Below are positions 7,672 to 15,673 of a stretch of 35,790 nt of DNA, piece after piece; within the stretch, counting starts at the first letter, position 1, and every line of letters begins with the position of its first letter. Position numbers and translations under genes: made by a program. Location of the stretch: the NCBI GenBank assembly GCA_038237665.1, contig JBBRYK010000024.1, forward strand, positions 1-35,790, given 5' to 3'. The stretch comes from JBBRYK01 sp038237665. Its GTDB lineage: Bacteria > Actinomycetota > Thermoleophilia > Gaiellales > Gaiellaceae. Below the pieces are notes generated by a model. It did not search any database. It saw only the letters and a program-made list of their open reading frames with translations, and had not been told where the DNA came from.

Positions 7672-8823
7672 ATGGACTTCGCCCTCACCCCCGAGCAGCA
7701 GCTGATTCGCGCCTCGGCGCGCGAGTTCTGCGACCGGGAGATCGTGCCCTTCGCGCGCGACTGGGACCGGGCCGAGGAGATGGACCGCGGCATCGTCGGG
7801 CGGCTGGCCTCGGTCGGCTTCCTGGGCGCCTCGCTGCCGGAGGCCTACGGCGGGCTCGGGCTCGACACCGTGTCGTACACGCTGATCGGCGAGGAGCTCG
7901 GCCGGGCGGACTCGTCCGTGCGTGGGATCGTCTCGGTCAGCAACGGGCTCGTCGGAAAGACCGTTGCCCGCTGGGGCAACGACGAGCAGAAGCGGGAGTG
8001 GCTTTCGCGGCTCTGCAAGGGCGAGGCTCTGGGTTGCTATGCCCTGACCGAGCCCGGTTCCGGCTCGGACGCGGCGAGTCTGGCTACCCGGGCCGAACGT
8101 GAGGGCGGCGACTGGCTGCTGACGGGCTCGAAGCTCTTCATCACCCTCGGGACCTGGGCGGCGTTCGCCCTCGTCTTCGCACGCACCGGCGAGGCTGGGC
8201 CGCGCGGGATCACGTGCTTCGTGGTTCCCACGGATGCGCCCGGGTTCTCGGCGACCCCGCTGAAGGGCAAGCTCGGGCTGCGAGCCCAGGACACGGGCGA
8301 ACTGCATCTCGACGCTGTGCGCGTGCCGGACAGCGCACGGCTGGGAGAGGAGGGCAAAGGATTCCGCGTCGCCATGTCCGCTCTCGACAACGGCCGGATC
8401 TCCCTCGCGGCCGGGTGCGTCGGGCTCGCGCAGGGCTGCGTGGACACGTGTGTCGCCTACACGCAGGAGCGGAGGCAGTTCGGCCGGCCGCTCGCCGGCT
8501 TCCAGCTCGTTCAGGAGCAGCTCGCGCTGATGAGCGTCGAGACCGAGGCAGCTCGGCTACTGACGTGGCGGGCGGCGGCGCTGTCGGACGCGGGCGAAGC
8601 GCATACGGTGGAATCGTCGTACGCGAAGCTCTTCGCCTCCGAGACGGCGGTGCGGGCCGCCAACTCCGCCGTCCAGGTGCACGGCGGCTACGGGTACGTC
8701 GACGAGTACCCGGTCGGGAAGTACCTCCGCGACGCGCGTGTGACGACGCTCTACGAGGGCACCAGCGAGGTGCAGAAGCTGATCATCGGCCGCGCGCTGA
8801 CCGGCGAGAGCGCCTTCGTATGA
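7672..8823 (+). CDS. acyl-CoA dehydrogenase, canonical type
   Basis: A 383-residue FAD enzyme of full family length that would oxidise a saturated acyl-CoA to the trans-2-enoyl-CoA. The first signature is CYALTEPGSGSDA (122-134) and the second QVHGGYGYVDEYPVGKYLRD (335-354). The catalytic base is Glu362 in LYEGTSEVQ, the position used by short- and medium-chain enzymes. This contrasts with the second acyl-CoA dehydrogenase at 14465, which lacks this Glu. It starts 12 bases after the UUCG hairpin, with no obvious Shine-Dalgarno. It overlaps the next gene by four bases (ATGA). Confidence 0.92.
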   Translation: MDFALTPEQQLIRASAREFCDREIVPFARDWDRAEEMDRGIVGRLASVGFLGASLPEAYGGLGLDTVSYTLIGEELGRADSSVRGIVSVSNGLVGKTVARWGNDEQKREWLSRLCKGEALGCYALTEPGSGSDAASLATRAEREGGDWLLTGSKLFITLGTWAAFALVFARTGEAGPRGITCFVVPTDAPGFSATPLKGKLGLRAQDTGELHLDAVRVPDSARLGEEGKGFRVAMSALDNGRISLAAGCVGLAQGCVDTCVAYTQERRQFGRPLAGFQLVQEQLALMSVETEAARLLTWRAAALSDAGEAHTVESSYAKLFASETAVRAANSAVQVHGGYGYVDEYPVGKYLRDARVTTLYEGTSEVQKLIIGRALTGESAFV

Positions 8824-9611
8824 AGCTCGGCGAGCTCTGGGTGGAGGAGCAGGGTGCTGGGCCCGAGCTGCTGCTGATCCAGGGCCTGGGCAATTCCGGC
8901 TGGCCGGGGCGCAGGCAGGTGGCCGCGTTTCCCGACCGCCGGGTGATCTGGTTCGACAACCGCGGGACGGGCCGGTCGCCGAAGGATCCCCCGCCGGCGT
9001 CGATCGACCGGCTGGCCGACGACGCGGCCTCCGTGCTCGACGGGCTCCGCGTTGGCCGCGCGCACGTCCTCGGCCACTCGATGGGCGGCTACATCGCGCA
9101 GACACTGGCCCTCCGCCGGCCCGATCTCGTACGGTCGCTGGTACTGGTCGGCACCGGCGCCGGAGTACCTGGCCACGCACCGGTGCCTCAGGAGACGCTC
9201 GACGCCTGGCTCGCAAACGCACATTTGCCGGGCCCGGAGTACGTGCGCGCAACGATGCACTTCTCCCTCGCGCCGGGCTGGACCGACGCGCACGAGGACG
9301 AGTTCGAGCAGCTGATCGCCGAGCGCATCGAGTACCCAACCCCACCGGAATGCTGGTGGGCACAGTACGACGCTTGCGTGCGCTTGATCGAAGCGGGGTT
9401 GCCGATCGAGGGGATCTCCGTGCCGACGCTCGTCATCCACGGCGATGAGGATCGTGTCGTGCCGATCTCGAACGGGCGCTCGATCGCGACGCGGATTCCT
9501 CACGCCGAACTGCTGGTGCTCGAGGGCGCCGGCCATTACCCGTACTTCGAGCAGCCCGGGCCGTTCTACGCCGCAGTTCGCGACTTCCTCGAGCGCGTGG
9601 AAGCCGCGTGA
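8820..9611 (+). CDS. alpha/beta hydrolase
   Basis: A 263-residue serine hydrolase of the alpha/beta fold. The nucleophile elbow is GHSMGG (Ser87), the acid is in HGDEDRV (Asp211 by position) and the base is His239 in GAGHYPY. The oxyanion strand reads LLLIQGLGNSGW instead of the more usual HG, a common variant in this group (IQGLG). It could hydrolyse an ester, lactone or enol-lactone of the 3-oxoadipate enol-lactonase type; the exact substrate is not evident. The ATG at 8820 overlaps the dehydrogenase stop by four bases, and its TGA overlaps the next GTG in the same way. Confidence 0.88.
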   Translation: MKLGELWVEEQGAGPELLLIQGLGNSGWPGRRQVAAFPDRRVIWFDNRGTGRSPKDPPPASIDRLADDAASVLDGLRVGRAHVLGHSMGGYIAQTLALRRPDLVRSLVLVGTGAGVPGHAPVPQETLDAWLANAHLPGPEYVRATMHFSLAPGWTDAHEDEFEQLIAERIEYPTPPECWWAQYDACVRLIEAGLPIEGISVPTLVIHGDEDRVVPISNGRSIATRIPHAELLVLEGAGHYPYFEQPGPFYAAVRDFLERVEAA

Positions 9612-10486
9612 TCTTCCGGACGCCGGACGAGCGCTTCGAGGGACTGGCGGGCCTCCCGTTCGAGCCCCGCTACGTGGAGCAGGACGGGCTGCGCATGCAC
9701 TACGTCGACGAGGGCGCCGGCGAGCCGATTCTGCTCCTGCACGGCGAGCCGACCTGGGCCTACCTGTACCGGAAGGCAATCCCGGCGCTGGCCGGGATCG
9801 GTCGGGTCGTCGCGCCCGACTATTTCGGCTTCGGCCGCTCCGACAAGCCGACGGAGATCGGCTGGTACGGCTACGACCGCCACTACGAGTCGATCGAGCG
9901 GTTCGTAGCGGCGTTGGGGCTCGAACGGCTGACCGTTGTCGTGCACGACTGGGGCGGGCCGATCGGGTTCCGGTTGGCGGTTTCACGGCCGGAGCTCGTC
10001 GAGCGGCTCGTCGTGCTCAACACCGGGATCGGGGCCGGAGCGCCTTCGGAGACGTGGCTTCGGTTCCGGGCGATGGTCCGGCGCGTCGGTCCGGAGCTGA
10101 GCGCCGCGCGCATGGTTGCTCCCGGCTGCGCCCGGGAGTTGAGCGATGAAGCCGCCGCGGGCTACGACGCGCCGTTCCCGACGCCCGAGTCGAAGGCCGG
10201 GCTGATCGCCTTTCCGGAGCTCGTCCCGACCGAGCCCGACCATCCGTCTGCGGCAACGATGATCGAGGTTCGGGAGGCGCTCCGGGGCTGGGACAAGCCG
10301 GCGCTCGTCCTCTTCGGAGACTCGGACGCGATCTTCCCGCCCGAGGCCGCCGAGCGGATGGCGCAGCTGCTCGCGGGCGCCGGGCCGGCGGAGCTCGTGG
10401 AGCGCGCAGGCCACTTCGTGCAGGAGGACACGGGTGAGGAGGTTGGCGCGCGGATTGCCGCATGGCTCAGCTCGCCGGGCGGTTGA
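9608..10486 (+). CDS. haloalkane dehalogenase-like alpha/beta hydrolase
   Basis: A 292-residue alpha/beta hydrolase with the haloalkane dehalogenase hallmarks: HGEPTWAYLYRK (45-56), an aspartate nucleophile in VVHDWGG (Asp114, with halide-binding Trp115), Asp240 in FGDSD and His269 in AGHF. An Asp nucleophile followed by Trp and an acid after strand 7 correspond to subfamily I (DhlA/DhmA type), which hydrolyses carbon-halogen bonds to alcohols. Relatives with the same motifs sometimes prefer other substrates, so dehalogenation is a family-based inference. GTG start, overlapping the upstream stop by four bases (GTGA). The 3' end overlaps the convergent SnoaL-like gene by 20 bases. Confidence 0.8.
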   Translation: MIFRTPDERFEGLAGLPFEPRYVEQDGLRMHYVDEGAGEPILLLHGEPTWAYLYRKAIPALAGIGRVVAPDYFGFGRSDKPTEIGWYGYDRHYESIERFVAALGLERLTVVVHDWGGPIGFRLAVSRPELVERLVVLNTGIGAGAPSETWLRFRAMVRRVGPELSAARMVAPGCARELSDEAAAGYDAPFPTPESKAGLIAFPELVPTEPDHPSAATMIEVREALRGWDKPALVLFGDSDAIFPPEAAERMAQLLAGAGPAELVERAGHFVQEDTGEEVGARIAAWLSSPGG

Positions 10487-10943
10487 GCAACTCGATGTCG
10501 GTGTAAACCTTCTCCCCCCGAAACAGCCGCTTCTCCGGGTCCCAGGGGAAGAAGATGACCACGTTCCAGGTCAGTCGCTCGCCCGTCGGCTCGTGCTCGA
10601 GCCAGGCCGCCTGGTGCGTACCCGTCACGCGGGCCTCCTCGCAGACGCCCTGCGGGCCGACGATGATGTCCGTCAGGTCGAAGTGGATGTCGGGGAAGGC
10701 GGTCAGCAGCTGCATGTAGAAGCGCGCGGCGCCGTCGTGCCCCTCCCAGCGGTGACCGCTCGGCCGTAGCTCGTAGACGCAGTCCTCGGTCAGCGTCGAG
10801 ATCAGGACGGGCAGATCGCGGCTGTCCTCCGCCAGCGAGTGCCGCTTCCAGAGCCCGCGGATCTCGTCGTACTCCTCCGGAGAGAGATCGCGGCGCAGCA
10901 GCTCGACGACCTCGTCGTGCTCGACGTGCTCGATCTGAGTCAT
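10467..10943 (-). CDS. SnoaL/NTF2-like domain protein
   Basis: A 158-residue single-domain protein with the NTF2-like cone-fold pattern: an N-terminal helix region (LSPEEYDEIRGLWKRHSLAEDSRDLPVLISTLTEDCVYEL), then HRWEGHDGAARFYMQLLTAFPDIHFDLTDIIV and a run of beta strands. Such proteins act as small isomerases, dehydratases or ligand-binding partners; no specific activity can be assigned. It is the last gene of the leftward operon that starts at 14446. Its ATG overlaps the upstream phosphatase stop by four bases. Its stop lies inside the end of the convergent dehalogenase-like gene. Confidence 0.8.
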   Translation of the reverse strand: MTQIEHVEHDEVVELLRRDLSPEEYDEIRGLWKRHSLAEDSRDLPVLISTLTEDCVYELRPSGHRWEGHDGAARFYMQLLTAFPDIHFDLTDIIVGPQGVCEEARVTGTHQAAWLEHEPTGERLTWNVVIFFPWDPEKRLFRGEKVYTDIELLNRPAS

Positions 10944-11614
10944 GGCAACCTCGCTTTCCGATACGGCAAATACTGAGAGTAGAGCTCTTCCATCGTTGTT
11001 CGGCGCCCGGCGGAATGAAGCGGGTCGTACGGCGTGTAGTTCACGGTGCGGATGATCCATTCCCGGCCGACGTCGAGGATGTTGATGCAGGCCGGCGCCT
11101 GCTCGAAGCCGCCGAAGAACCTGCCCTCGCCAGCAAGCGCGTACGAGAGGATCGCGCGGTTGACCCCGCCGTGCAGCACCGCCAGAACCGTGTCCCATTC
11201 CGCGTCCTCGATCAGCCGTTTGACGGCCGGCACGACCCGGTCGAGCAGCGAGCCGAGCGTGTCCCCGCCGATGAAGCGCGTGTCGAGCGGCGCGGCGCCG
11301 CGAAAGGCACCGGTAAAGGCTGCTTCGAGCTCGTCATCCGCGATGTCGCTCAGCCGGCCTGCCTCGACCTCGCGGAGCTCCGGCCACGATTCGATCTCCG
11401 CGTCCGGCGCGACGATTCGCGCCGTCTCGATCGTCCGCAGGAGCCCGCTCGTCACGACCCGGTCGAAGCGGACGCGCTCGAGAGCGGCGGCCGCCGCGCG
11501 TGCCTGCTCCACCCCACGCTCGGTGAGTGGCACCTCCGCGGCCTGCACCGGCGCGCCGTCGGGCCCGAAGTACGCCACCTCGGCGTGGCGCATCAGGTAG
11601 ACCCGCCGCCTCAT
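10940..11614 (-). CDS. histidine phosphatase superfamily protein
   Basis: A 224-residue phosphoglycerate-mutase-like phosphatase. The phospho-accepting histidine is His10 in YLMRHAEV, Arg/Glu residues follow in TSGLLRTIETA and ELREVEAGRL, and the second catalytic His148 is in VLHGGVNRA. Substrates in this superfamily range from sugar phosphates to phospho-intermediates of coenzyme pathways. Here it sits directly after an APH-type kinase gene, so a role in removing phosphate from that kinase's products, or in phosphate housekeeping, is possible but unproven. The ATG overlaps the kinase stop by four bases; the longer reading upstream of 11614 is a shadow of the kinase. Confidence 0.88.
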   Translation of the reverse strand: MRRRVYLMRHAEVAYFGPDGAPVQAAEVPLTERGVEQARAAAAALERVRFDRVVTSGLLRTIETARIVAPDAEIESWPELREVEAGRLSDIADDELEAAFTGAFRGAAPLDTRFIGGDTLGSLLDRVVPAVKRLIEDAEWDTVLAVLHGGVNRAILSYALAGEGRFFGGFEQAPACINILDVGREWIIRTVNYTPYDPLHSAGRRTTMEELYSQYLPYRKARLP

Positions 11615-12642
11615 GAGACCAGCGAGAGCGCCGTCTCCGCGAGCAGCGGAACCCCTTGCTCGAACCGGGCAGCGTGGGCGTCCTCGGCGGCGAGCTCGCC
11701 GCGGATAAACCGGCCGTAGATGGCCTCGCAGAACACCGCCGCCTTCCAGAGCGCGAGTGCCTGGAACCACGGGAGCGGCTCGACGTCGCGACCGCTGCGT
11801 TCGACGTAGCGTTCGACGAGCTCTTGCTTGGACGGGAACCCCGGGTTCGCCGTCATGGGGGAGGTTCCGAGGGGATTCGCCTCTCCGCCGGGCTCGCTGT
11901 ACATCGCCAGCAGATAGCCGACGTCGGCGCGCGGGTCGCCGACGGCGCCCATCTCCCAGTCGAGGACGGCGACGATCCGGCTCGGCTCGCCGGGCGCGAC
12001 GATCGTGTTCCCGAGCCGGTAGTCGCCGTGGACGACCGCGAGCGGCAAAGGCTCGGGCACGTTCTCGGCGAGCCACGCGCCAACCTGGACGACGGCCGGC
12101 AGCTTTCGGGTCTGGTTCACCTCCCAGAGCTGGGAGAAGCGCCTCACCTGGCGATCCAGGTAGCTGCCCGAACGGATGAAGTCGGAGATCCCGGGCGCGT
12201 TCGGGTCGACGGCATGAATCTCCACGAGTGCGTCCACGAGGTCGAAGCCGAGCCGCCGGCGGGCCTCCTCGTCCTCGAGGCCGGACGGAAGGGTGTCGGT
12301 GATGACGTCCCCCTCGAGGAAGTCCATGACGTAAAAGGGCACGCCGAGGACGCTCTCGTCCTCGCAGACGGCGCGGATCGTCGGGAGCCGGACACCGTGG
12401 GGCGCTAGTGCGAGCTGGAGCCGCGCCTCACGCACCATGTCGTGCGCGGAAGGCGGCAACGGCGGCCGCGGGGGCCGGCGGAGCACGAACCGCGCGTCGC
12501 CGCGCTCGAGCAGGAACGAGAAGTTCGAGCCGCCGCCCTCGCCGATCCTGCTAGCCCGTGTGGGGCCCGATCCGAGCCCATGCTCGTCGAGGAACGCCTC
12601 GACGTTCTCGACGACGAGCAGCGGAGAATTCGAGGCCGTCAC
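11611..12642 (-). CDS. APH-fold kinase resembling the ACAD11 N-terminal domain
   Basis: A 343-residue phosphotransferase of the aminoglycoside phosphotransferase/choline kinase fold. The catalytic loop is VVHGDYRLGN (Asp207) and the metal-binding motif is VLDWEMGAVGDPRADVGY (Asp228). The HGDYRLGN...AVLDWE...GDPxADV arrangement is that of the N-terminal half of eukaryotic ACAD10/ACAD11 and of bacterial LvaA, which phosphorylate the 4-hydroxyl of hydroxyacyl-CoAs, rather than of antibiotic-resistance enzymes. A matching ACAD11-type dehydrogenase is encoded divergently at 14465. GTG start at 12642, overlapping the SDR stop (GTGA). The substrate is inferred, not shown. Confidence 0.85.
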   Translation of the reverse strand: MTASNSPLLVVENVEAFLDEHGLGSGPTRASRIGEGGGSNFSFLLERGDARFVLRRPPRPPLPPSAHDMVREARLQLALAPHGVRLPTIRAVCEDESVLGVPFYVMDFLEGDVITDTLPSGLEDEEARRRLGFDLVDALVEIHAVDPNAPGISDFIRSGSYLDRQVRRFSQLWEVNQTRKLPAVVQVGAWLAENVPEPLPLAVVHGDYRLGNTIVAPGEPSRIVAVLDWEMGAVGDPRADVGYLLAMYSEPGGEANPLGTSPMTANPGFPSKQELVERYVERSGRDVEPLPWFQALALWKAAVFCEAIYGRFIRGELAAEDAHAARFEQGVPLLAETALSLVS

Positions 12643-13418
12643 CAAGCCGACTGGCCGCCGTCGACGACCAGGGTGTGCCCCGTGACGTAGTCGGAGGCCG
12701 GCGAAGCCAGGAAGACGACCGCGCCCTTGAGGTCGTCGGGGCCGCCGAAGCGGCGAAGGGGAATGTGGTCGTACAGCGCCTCGCCGTGATGGTCGAGGAC
12801 GAAGTTGGACATGTCCGAGGGGAACCAGCCCGGCGCGATCGCGTTCACGTTGATCCCGTGCCGGGCCCACTTCGTCGCGAGGTCGCGCGAGAACGAGACG
12901 ACCCCGCCCTTGCTCGCGTTGTAGGCGATTGCGTTCATCACCTCGGGAGGCCCGCCTCTCAGCGCCGCCACGGAGGCGATGTTGACGATCTTGCCGCCGG
13001 TTCCCTGCTCGATCATCACGCATCCAACGGCCTGCGAGCAAAGGAAGACTCCCGTCAGGTTGACGTCGATCACCTTCTGCCAGCCCTCGAGCGGCGTGTC
13101 TTCCGGCCAGCCGCCCCAGACGGTCCCCGCGTTGTTGACGAGGATGTCGACCTGGCCGAAGTCGTCGCGCGCGCGGGCGACGACGGCCTGAACCTGTTCG
13201 GGTTCGCGGACGTCACAGCCGAGCCCGAGCGTGCGCACGCCTAGCCCCCGGAGCTCCTCCGCTGCCTGTTCGCAGCGTTCCGCCTTGCGGGCGCAGAGCA
13301 CCAGATCGGCTCCCGCCTCCGCGAGCGCCTCGGCCATCTGCCGTCCGATCCCGCTGCCGCCGCCGGTGACGATCGCGACCTTGCCGGAGAGGTCGAACAG
13401 CTCGGGCGCGCGGGTCAC
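12639..13418 (-). CDS. short-chain dehydrogenase/reductase (classical SDR)
   Basis: A 259-residue NAD(P)-dependent oxidoreductase. The cofactor motif is TGGGSGIG (18-25), NNAG is at 95-98 and the catalytic Ser149, Tyr166 and Lys170 (YNASK) are all present. The C-terminus GHTLVVDGGQSAW is typical of classical SDRs of the FabG/gluconate 5-dehydrogenase kind. It would interconvert a hydroxyl and a ketone. In the lva-like interpretation it might reduce a 4-oxoacyl-CoA to the 4-hydroxyacyl-CoA that the downstream kinase accepts; this is inference. GTG start at 13418 overlaps the LLM stop by four bases, and its own stop overlaps the kinase GTG. Confidence 0.9.
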   Translation of the reverse strand: MTRAPELFDLSGKVAIVTGGGSGIGRQMAEALAEAGADLVLCARKAERCEQAAEELRGLGVRTLGLGCDVREPEQVQAVVARARDDFGQVDILVNNAGTVWGGWPEDTPLEGWQKVIDVNLTGVFLCSQAVGCVMIEQGTGGKIVNIASVAALRGGPPEVMNAIAYNASKGGVVSFSRDLATKWARHGINVNAIAPGWFPSDMSNFVLDHHGEALYDHIPLRRFGGPDDLKGAVVFLASPASDYVTGHTLVVDGGQSAW

Positions 13419-14446
13419 AGGACGAGCTCCGCCATCGTCCGCAGGGTCTCGTTGTCGCGGGCCGAGACCATCAGCGTGGTCACGCCGGACTCCCGCCACG
13501 CGTCGAGTCGCTCGGCGATTCGCTCCTTCGGGCCGATCAGGGCGACCTCGTCGGCGAGAGCGTCCGGCACGGCCGCGGCCGCCTCCATCTTCTTCCCGTC
13601 CAGGTACAGCGACTGGATCCGCTCCGCCTCTTCCTCGTACCCGTAACGGCGGATCAGGCTGTTGTAGAAGTTCTTGCCGCGCGCGCCCATCCCCCCTGCG
13701 TAGAGCGCCAGCTGCGGCTTGACGATCCCGTAGCCGAGCTCGAGGTCGTCGGTGACGACGGCGGGCACCCAAGCCGCGACGTCGAACGCGGCCGGGTCGC
13801 GCTTTCCGCGGGCGAAGCCCTCCTCCAGCGACGGCCCGAAGGTCTCGCGAAAGCGAACGCCCGAGCCCCAGACGAGCAGCCAGCCGTCCGCGATCTCGGC
13901 CGCCAGCGACACGTTCTTCGGCCCCATCGCGGCGAGATAGATCGGCAGGTCGGCGCGGAGCGGCCGCGCCATCATCTTCAGCGGCTTACCGAGCCCGGTC
14001 GCGCCGTCACCGCTGTACGGGATCTCGTAGTGCTCGCCCCTATGTCGTAGCTCCTCGCGGCGGAGCGCCGAACGGACGATCTCGACGTACTCGCGCGTCC
14101 TGGTCAGAGGCTTTCCCCAGGGCTGCCCGTGCCAGCCCTCCACGACCTGAGGGCCGGACGTGCCGAGGCCGAGCAGGAACCGTCCGCCGGACATCAGATC
14201 GAGGGTCGCGGCGGTCATGGCCGTCATGGCCGGTGTGCGAGCCGGCATCTGCATGATCGCCGAGCCGACCTTCAGCCGGGTCGTGGTCGCAGCGAGCCAG
14301 CTCAACACGGTGACCGCGTCGGTGCCCCAGGCCTCGGCGGCCCAGGCGGAGTCGTAACCCAGCCGCTCGGCCTCCTGCGCGAGGGCGATCAACTCGGTTG
14401 GATTCGTTCCCGGCGGTGCATAGCCGAGTGCCAAGGCAAGCCGCAC
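13415..14446 (-). CDS. LLM-class F420-dependent oxidoreductase
   Basis: A 343-residue TIM-barrel luciferase-like oxidoreductase. Features include the N-terminal strand RLALALGYAPPG, the conserved GRFLLGLGTSGPQVVEGWHG loop (roughly residues 87-106) and the IPIYLAAMGPKNV-like strand LPIYLAAMGPKN. The resemblance is to actinobacterial F420-dependent members (the Rv3520c kind) rather than FMN-dependent monooxygenases. The hydride-transfer substrate is unknown. The GTG at 14446 is supported by a TAGCAT -10-like box exactly seven bases upstream, suggesting a leaderless mRNA. It is the first of five leftward genes joined by 4-base overlaps. Confidence 0.87.
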   Translation of the reverse strand: MRLALALGYAPPGTNPTELIALAQEAERLGYDSAWAAEAWGTDAVTVLSWLAATTTRLKVGSAIMQMPARTPAMTAMTAATLDLMSGGRFLLGLGTSGPQVVEGWHGQPWGKPLTRTREYVEIVRSALRREELRHRGEHYEIPYSGDGATGLGKPLKMMARPLRADLPIYLAAMGPKNVSLAAEIADGWLLVWGSGVRFRETFGPSLEEGFARGKRDPAAFDVAAWVPAVVTDDLELGYGIVKPQLALYAGGMGARGKNFYNSLIRRYGYEEEAERIQSLYLDGKKMEAAAAVPDALADEVALIGPKERIAERLDAWRESGVTTLMVSARDNETLRTMAELVL

Positions 14447-14452
14447 ACATGC

Positions 14453-14459
14453 GATGCTA
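14453..14459. promoter_or_regulatory. overlapping divergent -10 boxes, probable leaderless promoters
   Basis: The two divergent GTG starts (14446 leftward, 14465 rightward) are only 18 bases apart. On the minus strand TAGCAT (14454-14459) ends seven bases before the GTG; on the plus strand GATGCT (14453-14458) ends six bases before the GTG. Both positions suit transcripts that begin at the start codon. Neither gene has a Shine-Dalgarno. The two boxes overlap by five bases, so the two promoters would compete for polymerase. Confidence 0.45.
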
Positions 14460-14464
14460 AACGG

Positions 14465-15673
14465 GTGGCGGTCACCGAGCTTGCGCCGACGGAACAGATC
14501 GAGGAGTTGCGGGAGACCTATCGCGCTTTCATGGAGGCGCACGTGTATCCGGCCGAGGCAGCGTTGGCCCGCGAGGACGATGCTGCCGACGCGCTGATCG
14601 GCGAGCTGCGCGCCCGCGCGAAAGCCGAAGGCCTGTGGGCACCTCATCTACCGCCCGAGGCCGGCGGTACGGGGCTCGGCTTCCTCGCCTATGCCTACCT
14701 GAACGAGGAGATCGGCCGGATTCTCTGGGCCCAGCTCGTCTTCAACTGCCAGGCCCCGGACGCAGGCAACGGCGAGATCCTGCATCTGTTCGGCAGCGAG
14801 GATCAGAAGAATCGCTTCCTGCGGCCTCTGGTCGAGGGCGACACTCGCTCGTTCTTCTCGATGACGGAGCCAGACGTGTCCGGATCGGACCCGACCCAGC
14901 TCCGGATGCGCGCGATCCGGGACGGCGAGGAATGGGTGCTCGACGGCCGTAAATGGTTCTCGTCCGGTGCCGAGGGCGCCGGCTTCGGCATCGTCATGGC
15001 GATCACCGACCCGGACGCCGACCCGCACCGCCGCGCGTCCCAGATCCTCGTCCCGACGGACACGCCCGGGCTGACGATCGTGCCGGTTCCGGTCCTGGGC
15101 CACCGCGGCCGCGGCTGGACGACCCACTGCGAGGTCACCTACACGGGTGTGCGGGTGCCGGTTTCGAACACGCTCGGCGAGCCGGGTGACGGCTTCCGCA
15201 TCGCGCAGAAGCGTCTCGGCCCCGGCCGCATCCACCACGTCATGCGCTGGCTCGGGCAGATGCAACGGGCGTTCGAGCTCATGTGCAGCTACTCGCTGCA
15301 GCGGGAGGCCTTCGGCGGCCCGCTCGCGGAGAAGCAGACGGTGCAGAACTGGATCGCCGACTCCGCCGCCGAGATCCAGGCGTCGCGGCTGATGACCCTC
15401 GACGCGGCGCACCGGATCGACGCCGGCGACGAGGCGCGCGTCGAGATCTCGCTGATCAAGTTCTATGCGGCCCGCGTCCTGCAGGACGTCATCGACCGCG
15501 CGATCCAGGTTCACGGCGCACTCGGCCTCACCGACCGCTCGCCGCTCTCCCACATGTACACCCAGGCCCGCGCCGGCCGCATCTACGACGGCCCGGACGA
15601 GGTGCATCGCATGGTCGTCTCCCGGCGGATCCTGAAGGAGTTCGCCGCCGGCGGCACCTGGCGCTTTTCGTGA
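14465..15673 (+). CDS. ACAD11/ACAD10-type acyl-CoA dehydrogenase-family enzyme
   Basis: A 402-residue acyl-CoA dehydrogenase-fold flavoprotein. The FAD signature is FFSMTEPDVSGSD (130-142), and KWFSSGAEG, RLGPGRIHHVMR (250-261) and IYDGPDEVH (373-381) follow. The last three, as I recall the family, match vertebrate ACAD11 (KWWSSGA, RLGPGRIHHCMR, DGPDEVH). At the position where canonical dehydrogenases carry the catalytic Glu (YEGT), this protein has Asp-Gly-Pro. In ACAD10/11 and LvaC-type enzymes the reaction is loss of phosphate from a 4-phosphoacyl-CoA to give an enoyl-CoA, so this is likely not a simple dehydrogenase. GTG start at 14465; the stop overlaps the next GTG (GTGA). Confidence 0.88.
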   Translation: MAVTELAPTEQIEELRETYRAFMEAHVYPAEAALAREDDAADALIGELRARAKAEGLWAPHLPPEAGGTGLGFLAYAYLNEEIGRILWAQLVFNCQAPDAGNGEILHLFGSEDQKNRFLRPLVEGDTRSFFSMTEPDVSGSDPTQLRMRAIRDGEEWVLDGRKWFSSGAEGAGFGIVMAITDPDADPHRRASQILVPTDTPGLTIVPVPVLGHRGRGWTTHCEVTYTGVRVPVSNTLGEPGDGFRIAQKRLGPGRIHHVMRWLGQMQRAFELMCSYSLQREAFGGPLAEKQTVQNWIADSAAEIQASRLMTLDAAHRIDAGDEARVEISLIKFYAARVLQDVIDRAIQVHGALGLTDRSPLSHMYTQARAGRIYDGPDEVHRMVVSRRILKEFAAGGTWRFS

